Assembly (NCBI GenBank): GCA_023428425.1
Contig: JAEYYP010000421.1
Coordinates: 1-12,193, forward strand
Length of the DNA stretch: 12,193 nucleotides
Direction of reading: 5' to 3'
Source of the DNA: Pseudomonadota bacterium
GTDB taxonomy: Bacteria; Pseudomonadota; Alphaproteobacteria; Rhizobiales; Devosiaceae
The notes beneath the pieces were generated by a model. It had not been told where the DNA came from. It worked only from the letters and a program-made list of their open reading frames with translations, and searched no databases. Numbering within the stretch: position 1 is the first letter of the stretch; each line of letters starts with the position of its first letter. Below, piece after piece: positions 7,047 to 12,193 of this stretch. A program made the translations under genes and the position numbers.

Positions 7047-7850
7047 TCAAAGCGCGAGCAGCGCTGTGGCGACGACGAGGGTGATCGCCACCGTCACGAC
7101 CGGGCCGCGCCTGTCTGGGGGGAGGAAGGTGAGGGGGCGGGTGAGGGTGGCGAGGATGGCGAATGGGGGGACGGCTCGCCAGACGTCGCGCATGACCTTG
7201 TGGCCGCCGCGACGGCCGATGCCGGGGAGGTGGCCGATGGCGCGCAGCAGTGGGCCGACCATCGCGCTGCTGCGACCGGCGATGCCCGTGCCGTCGAGGA
7301 GGGCGCGGAGGGCGCGTTCCAGTCCCGCGCCGTCGTTGGCCCAATGGGCGCGATAGGCGATGACGCCATCTGGACGGAGCAGGTAGGCCGAGTTCGGCTT
7401 CGGGCCCATGGCGCGGTGAAAGTCGCCATCGATGGAGTCGACGGCAACTTCGAAGCCGAAGCCGTGATGGGCGCGCAGGTCGGCGGCGCGACGGCGCTTG
7501 GCGTCGATGGCCCGGGGTTGCGGCAGGTGGTCGCCCGGGTGTGCCTCGCGGGTGTTGACGAACACGAATCTGATTCGGTCGCCGTAGCGGCGGTGCAGGT
7601 CGTTGATGACTGGCCCGGAACTCTCGGTGACCGGGCAGGTGAGGGAGCCGAAGATGATCAGGACAGGTCGGGGTCCGAGCGTCGTGGGTGTCAGGCGGCC
7701 GCTGTCCAGCAGTTCGAGGTTGAAATCGGGCACGGTGTCGCCGGGGCCGGGGTCAGTGCGCCGGAAGGCGAGGTCCGACACGATCAGGTCGGTGGTGAAG
7801 GTGTCGTACGCGTAGGTGTCGCGTGAGGAACGGGTTTCGAGGGCGGTCAT
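7047..7850 (-). CDS. Deiodinase-like redoxin (thioredoxin fold) with C-terminal membrane segment
   Basis: This 267-residue protein starts with a redoxin-type entry (PGPGDTVPDFNLELL, about 34-48) and then matches the iodothyronine-deiodinase branch of the thioredoxin fold. GSLTCP (68-73) aligns with the deiodinase GSCTUP active site, with C72 at the selenocysteine position, encoded by an ordinary TGC codon. REAHPGDH (101-108) matches the conserved EEAHPSDGW block, and VAVDSIDGDFHRAMG (135-149) the following one. Residues 249-267 (VVTVAITLVVATALLAL) form one hydrophobic helix at the extreme C-terminus, suggesting a tail-anchored membrane protein. There is no signal peptide. The start at 7850 has GGAG seven bases upstream. 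It diverges from a LysR gene that probably controls it. Bacterial relatives are generally of unknown function; peroxidase, thiol reductase or dehalogenase roles are possible. Confidence 0.82.
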   Translation of the reverse strand: MTALETRSSRDTYAYDTFTTDLIVSDLAFRRTDPGPGDTVPDFNLELLDSGRLTPTTLGPRPVLIIFGSLTCPVTESSGPVINDLHRRYGDRIRFVFVNTREAHPGDHLPQPRAIDAKRRRAADLRAHHGFGFEVAVDSIDGDFHRAMGPKPNSAYLLRPDGVIAYRAHWANDGAGLERALRALLDGTGIAGRSSAMVGPLLRAIGHLPGIGRRGGHKVMRDVWRAVPPFAILATLTRPLTFLPPDRRGPVVTVAITLVVATALLAL

Positions 7851-7935
7851 CGGAAGGCTCCATGCTGGACGCCATCCAGATGGCTGTGCATAGTCGATCG
7901 ATCAATTGCGATTAGTGCACAGTTTCGGAGCGGAA
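7851..7935. promoter_or_regulatory. Divergent LysR-type operator/promoter region
   Basis: CTGTGCA (7884-7890) and TGCACAG (7916-7922) form a perfect seven-base inverted repeat 32 bases centre to centre. TGCACAG recurs at 7937-7943, 21 bases further on, running into the LysR start. The spacings equal about three and two helical turns, as expected for a LysR tetramer. A second palindrome, GCCATC-CA-GATGGC (7871-7884), lies in the leader of the redoxin gene. No clear -10/-35 pair could be fixed on either strand. Confidence 0.55.
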
Positions 7936-8787
7936 ATGCACAGCCAGGCCGACTTGTCGGTGTTGATCGAACTGCGGGACGCGCGCAGCTTCTCGGCTGC
8001 GGCGACGCGCATGGGGGTGGCCCACACGACCGTGGCGCGGCGGCTGCGCGATCTTGAAGCGCATTTCGGCACGCCGCTCGTGCAGCGGAGCGGGGACCGG
8101 ATCGTGCTGACCGAGGCCGGCAACCGCGCCGCCGAGGTGGCGGAGCGCATCGAACTCGACCTCGCGGCGCTGGCGCGCGGCATCTCGGGCCACAACGAGC
8201 GGACTGCCGGCCCCATCGCCCTGACGACGGTGGACATTTTGGCGTGGCGCTACATGCCGGTCCTGGCCCGCATGGCGGCGGCGTATCCTGAGATAGAGCT
8301 CGAAATATCCACCTCGGTGGAAGTGCAGAACCTGACGCGGCGGGAGGCGGAAGTCGCGCTGCGGATGACGAACGCGCCCCCCGAGACGCTGCACGGACGC
8401 GTGGTCGAGCGCTTCGAGTTCATCGCCTATGCGGCGCGGGACCTGGCCCCGCGCCAGCTCGCCGAGCAGCGCTGGCTGGACTATGGCCGGCACGAGTGTT
8501 CGGCCCGGGCCGAGGACTGGATCCGCACGCATGCGGGTGGGTCGCGACCCCGGCACTACCTGCCGACGCCGCTGATGATGCTGGCGGCGCTGCGACGGGG
8601 GATGGGCGCGGGCATGTTGCCATCGGGAATCGGCGACGCGGAAGACGGACTGCGACGGCTCAGCGACGTGCCGGCCTTCACCATCGACGTCTGGTTGCTG
8701 GCGCCAAAGGACCTGCGCCGGACGGCGCGGGTGCGGGCGTTGTTCGAGGCGTTCGAGCCGCGACGACTGGCTGGCGCGCTCGGTTGA
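7936..8787 (+). CDS. LysR family transcriptional regulator
   Basis: This 283-residue protein is a LysR-type regulator. The N-terminal winged helix-turn-helix spans about residues 5-62, with the typical run ARSFSAAATRMGVAHTTVAR (16-35) followed by RLRDLEAHFGTPLVQR and VLTEAG (57-62). A linker helix follows, then the effector-binding domain from about residue 92 to the end. The start at 7936 is chosen because GGAG (7927-7930) lies five bases upstream; a TTG at 7906 is in frame but has no such support. The gene diverges from the deiodinase-like redoxin over 85 bases holding phased repeats, so that gene is its likely target along with itself. It ends 24 bases from the oppositely oriented GntR gene. 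The effector cannot be inferred. Confidence 0.93.
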   Translation: MHSQADLSVLIELRDARSFSAAATRMGVAHTTVARRLRDLEAHFGTPLVQRSGDRIVLTEAGNRAAEVAERIELDLAALARGISGHNERTAGPIALTTVDILAWRYMPVLARMAAAYPEIELEISTSVEVQNLTRREAEVALRMTNAPPETLHGRVVERFEFIAYAARDLAPRQLAEQRWLDYGRHECSARAEDWIRTHAGGSRPRHYLPTPLMMLAALRRGMGAGMLPSGIGDAEDGLRRLSDVPAFTIDVWLLAPKDLRRTARVRALFEAFEPRRLAGALG

Positions 8788-8811
8788 GCGCCGCTTGACG
8801 GTCGCCGGGTC

Positions 8812-9465
8812 TCAGGCCGCGAAGGTCCTGTGCGTCGAGGCGCGGAAGTGGGCTTCGAGGGCGTCGATGGCGGCTTCGACGTCGTGGTTGGCGAGGGCGT
8901 CGATGACCTTGAGGTGCTCGTCGACGGTTTCGAGCAGGGCGCCGCGGAAGCCCGGGCGGCGGTGGACCTGCTGCGCCATGCGGATGTTCTCCTGCAGGCG
9001 GTTGTGGGTATCGAGGATGGCGCGGTTATCCAGCGCTTCGACGATCTCGCGGTGGAAGCGCATGTCGAGCGAGAGGAAGCGCAGCTGCTCCTCCTGGAAG
9101 GGGCCGCCGTCGGTCAGGTTGCGGCGGCATTCCTCGTGGCTCTCGCGCATGTTCTCCAGCCAGTCGGCCGTGACGGTGTTGCCGAAGCTGCGCAGCGCGA
9201 ACTCCTCGATCATGATGCGGAACTGGTAGTTCTCGCGGATGAAGGCGACCTCCGGGTAGACGATCCGGATGCCGGTGCGCGGCTTGATCTCGACGAGGCC
9301 GAATTCCTCGAGCAGCACCAGGGTTTCTCGCAGCGGCGAGAGCGAGAGGCCGAGCAGGTCGCAGAGCTCGTTCTGGGTCACCACCATGCCCGGCTGCAGC
9401 TTGCCCTCCTGCATGGCGGCGCGGAAGCGGCGATAGCCTTCATTGTCTTGGCGGATGTCGGACAT
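8812..9465 (-). CDS. GntR family regulator, FadR subfamily with FCD domain
   Basis: This 217-residue protein has an N-terminal winged helix-turn-helix (about 10-70: PGMVVTQNELCDLLGLSLSP then LRETLVLLEEFGLVEIKPRTG) and an all-helical FCD effector domain (about 75-210). The FCD metal-site pattern looks complete: D134 and H138 (LDMRFH), H184 (VDEHLK) and H206 (EAHFR). This suggests a metal-coordinated small carboxylate or sugar-acid ligand, as known for other metal-binding FCD proteins. The start at 9465 fits the family, although the ribosome binding site is weak. The gene diverges from the ABC transporter operon, so it most likely represses uptake until the ligand is present. A shared motif near both promoters supports this. 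Ligand identity is inferred only as a class. Confidence 0.93.
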   Translation of the reverse strand: MSDIRQDNEGYRRFRAAMQEGKLQPGMVVTQNELCDLLGLSLSPLRETLVLLEEFGLVEIKPRTGIRIVYPEVAFIRENYQFRIMIEEFALRSFGNTVTADWLENMRESHEECRRNLTDGGPFQEEQLRFLSLDMRFHREIVEALDNRAILDTHNRLQENIRMAQQVHRRPGFRGALLETVDEHLKVIDALANHDVEAAIDALEAHFRASTHRTFAA

Positions 9466-9534
9466 GGCAGAGCAGACTTGGAACTGGGCTTGAGTCGTTA
9501 GTGCCTCCCTACCCTAGTCGATCATTCCGGAAAT

Positions 9535-9545
9535 TTGAAATATCA
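9535..9545. promoter_or_regulatory. Candidate GntR operator at its own promoter
   Basis: TTGAAATATCA lies about 70 bases upstream of the GntR start codon and nearly repeats the TTGAGATATCA found at the ABC operon promoter. A palindrome TTCCGGAA adjoins it at 9525-9532. Autoregulation is the usual arrangement in this family; binding is inferred. Confidence 0.4.
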
Positions 9546-9640
9546 GGTTTTCCCCAGCCGGAGGCAGCTCGGCGTGGGCTTTTGGCGTGATGGGACGCGG
9601 GCTTAGCTATCGTTTCGACCTTTGTTGGGGGTGTTGGCGC

Positions 9641-9677
9641 TTGACTTGAGATATCAATCACGCACAAAAATATCTCA
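9641..9677 (+). promoter_or_regulatory. Candidate ABC operon promoter overlapped by GntR-type operator
   Basis: A -35-like TTGACT (9641-9646, preceded by GC as in alphaproteobacterial CTTGAC) is followed by TGAGATAT (9647-9654) and its exact inverse ATATCTCA (9670-9677), 15 bases apart. The arms straddle the AT-rich -10 zone (9664-9671), so a dimer bound here would block RNA polymerase. The -10 itself is poor, so the start site is not fixed. Confidence 0.5.
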
Positions 9678-9689
9678 GCGGAGGGGATA

Positions 9690-9731
9690 ATGACGCTGAC
9701 GGGATGCCATTGCGCGAGCAGGGGCCACTGA
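9690..9731 (+). CDS. Putative 13-codon leader peptide
   Basis: ATG at 9690 opens a 13-residue frame (MTLTGCHCASRGH) ending in TGA at 9729-9731, one base before the GTG start of the ATPase gene. A strong ribosome binding site, GGAGGGG (9680-9686), lies just upstream, better than the one available to the ATPase itself. The layout suggests translational coupling, where ribosomes finishing the leader reinitiate at the GTG. The peptide has two cysteines in CHC and no similarity I recognise. It may instead be chance, with the site serving nothing. Confidence 0.4.
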   Translation: MTLTGCHCASRGH

Positions 9732-9732
9732 G

Positions 9733-10848
9733 GTGGCGACGGTAGAACTCAGGAACGTCAGCAAGTCGTTCGGCTCGGTGAAGGTCATCGAGTCGGTGGA
9801 CCTGACGATCGGCAATGGCGAGTTCGTGGTGTTCGTCGGCGCCTCGGGCTCAGGCAAATCGACGCTGCTGCGGATGATCGCGGGGCTCGAGCAGGTGTCG
9901 GGCGGGGACATCCTGATCGACGGCAAGGACGTGACGTTCGCCGAGCCGGCGGAGCGCGGCATCGCCATGGTGTTCCAGAGCTACGCGCTCTACCCGCACA
10001 TGAACGTCTACGACAACATCGCCTTCAACCTGAAGCTCGCGAAGTTCTCGCGCGAGGAGATCGACAAGCGGGTGAAGGAGGCGGCGCGGATCCTGCGGCT
10101 CGACGAACTGCTGAGCCGATCGCCCGCGCAGCTTTCGGGCGGCCAGCGGCAGCGCGTGGCGATCGGGCGGGCGATCGTGCGGAACCCCAAGGTGTTCCTG
10201 TTCGACGAGCCGCTCAGCAACCTCGACGCGGCGCTGCGGGTGCAGATGCGGCTCGAGATCGAGCGGCTGCACCGCGAACTCGGCACGACGATGATCTACG
10301 TGACACACGACCAGGTGGAGGCGATGACGCTCGCCGACCGGATCGTGGCGCTCGATGCGGGGCGGATCCAGCAGGTGGGGCCGCCGCTCGAACTCTACTC
10401 GCGGCCATCGAACCTGTTCGTCGCCGGCTTCATCGGCTCGCCCAAGATGAACCTGATGCCGGCCACGGTGGTCGAGGCGAATGGGGGCGGCAAGGTGATG
10501 CAACTGGGCTCGGGTGCGGCGGCACGCCTCGATCCGGGCGGCCGTGGCGTTCGCTCCGGCGACGCGGTGACGGTGGGGGTACGGCCGGAGGCGCTGCAGA
10601 TATTCGCCGATGGCGAGGCGGTGCCGGGCGGCATGACGGCGCTGCCGGCGAGGGTGGAGTCGGTGGAGCGGCTCGGGAACATCACCTTTGCCTATCTCGA
10701 TGGCGGCACGCCCGAGGTGATCACCGTGCAGGTGATGGGGCCGACGGCGCTCCAATCGGGACAGCAGGTGCAGGTCGGGCTGCACCCTGGCCAGTTCTAC
10801 GTTTTCGACGCGGCGGGGGCGGCCATCGCCCCGGCGGGGAACGCATAA
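9733..10848 (+). CDS. ABC transporter ATP-binding protein, MalK/UgpC type (CUT1)
   Basis: This 371-residue ATPase powers a carbohydrate importer from the cytoplasmic face of the inner membrane. Its motifs are complete: Walker A GASGSGKST (36-44), Q-loop Q82 (FQSYALYPHM), signature LSGGQ (134-138), Walker B VFLFDEP (154-160), D-loop SNLD (162-165) and H-loop H192. Residues from about 240 to the end form the TOBE-type regulatory domain typical of MalK/UgpC; LYSRPSNLFVAGFIGSPKMN marks the boundary. The GTG at 9733 is taken as the start because MATVELRNVSKSFG is the usual N-terminus of the family; the leader frame ends one base upstream and may feed ribosomes to it. It is the first main gene of an operon with the binding protein. 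The sugar cannot be told from the ATPase. Confidence 0.95.
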   Translation: MATVELRNVSKSFGSVKVIESVDLTIGNGEFVVFVGASGSGKSTLLRMIAGLEQVSGGDILIDGKDVTFAEPAERGIAMVFQSYALYPHMNVYDNIAFNLKLAKFSREEIDKRVKEAARILRLDELLSRSPAQLSGGQRQRVAIGRAIVRNPKVFLFDEPLSNLDAALRVQMRLEIERLHRELGTTMIYVTHDQVEAMTLADRIVALDAGRIQQVGPPLELYSRPSNLFVAGFIGSPKMNLMPATVVEANGGGKVMQLGSGAAARLDPGGRGVRSGDAVTVGVRPEALQIFADGEAVPGGMTALPARVESVERLGNITFAYLDGGTPEVITVQVMGPTALQSGQQVQVGLHPGQFYVFDAAGAAIAPAGNA

Positions 10849-10850
10849 AC

Positions 10851-10868
10851 CCCGGCAGCAAGGCCGGG
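10851..10868 (+). promoter_or_regulatory. Intercistronic hairpin between ATPase and binding-protein genes
   Basis: CCCGGC (10851-10856), loop AGCAAG, GCCGGG (10863-10868) make a perfect six-pair GC stem right after the ATPase stop. There is no T-run. Such stems often protect or define the end of differentially abundant mRNA segments, which would help raise binding protein over ATPase. Confidence 0.5.
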
Positions 10869-10889
10869 ACGCAACAGGAGGAGACTGGC

Positions 10890-12152
10890 ATGCGAATTTC
10901 TGGAAGGAGCGCCCTGACGATCGGGCTGATGCTCGCGACGATGCCGCTGGCGGGCGCCGCGATGGCGCAGGAAGTGACGCTGAACGTGTGGTCGGACCCG
11001 GTCCGGCTGACCATGTTCGACCTCTACGACAAGACCCATGACAACGTGAAGCTGAACGTCACGACCATCGATCCGGCTGGTCTGGTGGCGAAGATCCAGC
11101 TCGGGATGCAGTCGAAGTCGGAAGTGCCCGACGTCATCTTCATGAACGACATCAACTATGCGGCGCAGCTATCGACGCGGCGGTCGAACTACCTGCTCGA
11201 CCTGACCGACAAGGTGCCGCAATCGGTGCTGGACGAGTTCTACCCGAATGCCAATTCGCCCTGCTACATCAACGGCAAGCTGCTGTGCATGCGCAACGAC
11301 ATCGCGCATGACGTGGTGTGGTACGACAAGCCGCTGATGGAGAGCCTCGGCGCCAAGGTGCCGACGACCTGGGAAGAGTACCAGGCGCTGGGCGACGAAC
11401 TGGTGGCCAAGGGCTATTCGCTGCTGTCGCCGATGGTGCCTTTCCAGGCCTTCCTCGTCACCGCCGGCTGCGACATGGTGATGCCGGTCGAGGGCAAGGA
11501 CGATACCGTCAAGATCGACCTCACGACTGAGAAGTGCCTGAAGCCGGCGCGGATGATCGACCACATGATCGCCGCCGGCAGCCTCTCCAAGGTCGGGCCG
11601 TTCGATCCGGCCGTCGTCGAGCAGGTGAAGGCCGGCAAGGTGCCGCTGATGATCGGGCCGACCTGGTTCGGCGAATACGTGATCAAGCCGACCTACGAGA
11701 TGGCGCCGGGCAAGCTTGCGGTCGCTTTGCCGCTGAAGTGGGCTGACCAGGAGCAGCCGCTCACCTGGAGCTGGGGCGGTGGCGTCTACGGTGGCTGGAA
11801 GGACACCGCGCATCCGGCCGAGGTCGCCGACCTCATCACCTGGATGTCGTCCGACGTCGCCAACCAGACGACCGCCGTGACGCTGCCGGCGCACAAGCCG
11901 TCGTCGCTGGCCTGGGGCGAGCGCCTCAAGGCCGATGCCTACTACGCGTCGCCCGACGTGTTCGACATGCAGGTCAAGGCGGCCGAGTACAGCCACCCGG
12001 GCTACACCTCGCTGCGCTTCTCGGTTGAGGAAGCGATCGTGAAGATCGTTTCGGCGAACATCGCCAAGGGCGTGACGGTCGAGGCGTCGCTGCCGGCCCT
12101 GCAGACCGAACTGGTGAACCTCGCCAAGCTCAACGGCTACACCGTCGAGTAA
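10890..12152 (+). CDS. ABC transporter sugar-binding protein (family 1 extracellular solute-binding protein)
   Basis: This 420-residue periplasmic protein captures the substrate, probably a sugar or sugar derivative, and passes it to the membrane permeases. It has a clear Sec signal peptide: positive start MRISGR, a hydrophobic core, and cleavage after A24-M25-A26, giving a mature protein starting at Q27. The mature N-terminus EVTLNVWSDP and the PTTWEEYQALGDEL block (158-171) are typical of family 1 binding proteins. Four cysteines, C125/C133 and C194/C216, could form two disulfides in the periplasm. The start at 10890 follows AGGAGGAG closely. It is 41 bases after the ATPase gene. No permease is seen before the window ends, so those genes probably follow. 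Putting the ATPase first in the operon is less common than binding protein first. Confidence 0.94.
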   Translation: MRISGRSALTIGLMLATMPLAGAAMAQEVTLNVWSDPVRLTMFDLYDKTHDNVKLNVTTIDPAGLVAKIQLGMQSKSEVPDVIFMNDINYAAQLSTRRSNYLLDLTDKVPQSVLDEFYPNANSPCYINGKLLCMRNDIAHDVVWYDKPLMESLGAKVPTTWEEYQALGDELVAKGYSLLSPMVPFQAFLVTAGCDMVMPVEGKDDTVKIDLTTEKCLKPARMIDHMIAAGSLSKVGPFDPAVVEQVKAGKVPLMIGPTWFGEYVIKPTYEMAPGKLAVALPLKWADQEQPLTWSWGGGVYGGWKDTAHPAEVADLITWMSSDVANQTTAVTLPAHKPSSLAWGERLKADAYYASPDVFDMQVKAAEYSHPGYTSLRFSVEEAIVKIVSANIAKGVTVEASLPALQTELVNLAKLNGYTVE

Positions 12153-12166
12153 GACGAGCCTCCTCC

Positions 12167-12188
12167 GGGCGGGGCGCGCGCCCGCCCC
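12167..12188. repeat. GC-only inverted repeat after the binding-protein gene
   Basis: GGGCGCGCGCCC (12172-12183) is a perfect 12-base palindrome, with further G-to-C pairing possible between 12167-12169 and 12186-12188. It lies 15 bases after the stop and has no T-run within the window. It may be an intercistronic stem before permease genes; the sequence ends too soon to say. Confidence 0.4.
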
Positions 12189-12193
12189 CCCCG

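Noticed and set aside
4475..7084. An 869-codon open frame on the plus strand, running across both later operon genes.
   Set aside because: It overlaps two enzymes with full active-site motifs, its translation is rich in Arg, Gly and Ala without any domain, and such shadows are expected in very GC-rich coding DNA.
7635..7637. Possible selenocysteine codon in the deiodinase-like protein.
   Set aside because: The codon read on the minus strand is TGC (Cys), not TGA, so no selenocysteine insertion is needed.
6948..7826. A 292-codon plus-strand frame opposite the redoxin gene.
   Set aside because: Composition is Gly/Ala/Asp/Val-rich with no motif, and the opposite strand encodes a protein with clear deiodinase-type blocks.
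8788..8811. Terminator between the convergent LysR and GntR genes.
   Set aside because: The 24-base gap shows no convincing stem or T-run.

Overview
The window is very GC-rich throughout, with short intergenic gaps, GTG as well as ATG starts and Shine-Dalgarno-type ribosome binding sites. Together with MarR, LysR and GntR/FCD regulators and a CUT1-type sugar transporter, this suggests an alphaproteobacterial chromosome. A Hyphomicrobiales genus such as Devosia is a guess from style, not a proven assignment. I see no tRNA, rRNA, CRISPR array, insertion sequence or phage gene.

Layout. (1) 1-1151: a composite palindromic repeat (59-108), then an NAD-type short-chain epimerase/dehydrogenase on the plus strand. 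(2) 1152-2811: a MarR regulator and an AmiC/leucine-binding-type ligand-binding protein, both on the minus strand, separated by about 190 bases that hold the MarR promoter and a nested inverted repeat. (3) 3100-6923: a plus-strand amide-hydrolysis operon of amidase-signature enzyme, isochorismatase-like cysteine hydrolase and a second, divergent amidase-signature enzyme, closed by a strong hairpin terminator. The AmiC-like gene diverges from it across an AT-richer promoter region. (4) 7047-8787: a redoxin related to iodothyronine deiodinases (minus) facing away from a LysR regulator (plus), with phased inverted and direct repeats between them. (5) 8812-12152: a GntR/FCD regulator (minus) diverging from an ABC import operon (13-codon leader ORF, ATPase, periplasmic sugar-binding protein). 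The permease genes would be expected just past the right end.

How the parts may work together. Region 3 together with the AmiC-like protein looks like an inducible pathway that breaks down an amide, ureide or carbamoyl compound in three hydrolytic steps. The AmiC-like protein would sense the amide; the substrate is not identifiable from sequence. Region 4 is a classic LysR-plus-divergent-target pair. Region 5 is a substrate-controlled uptake system whose regulator probably binds a TGARATAT motif found in both arms of the shared intergenic region. The least familiar pieces are the AmiC-like sensor without a visible AmiR partner, the amidase/cysteine hydrolase/amidase set, the deiodinase-like protein with cysteine at the selenocysteine position and a C-terminal membrane segment, and the leader ORF that ends one base before the ATPase start.
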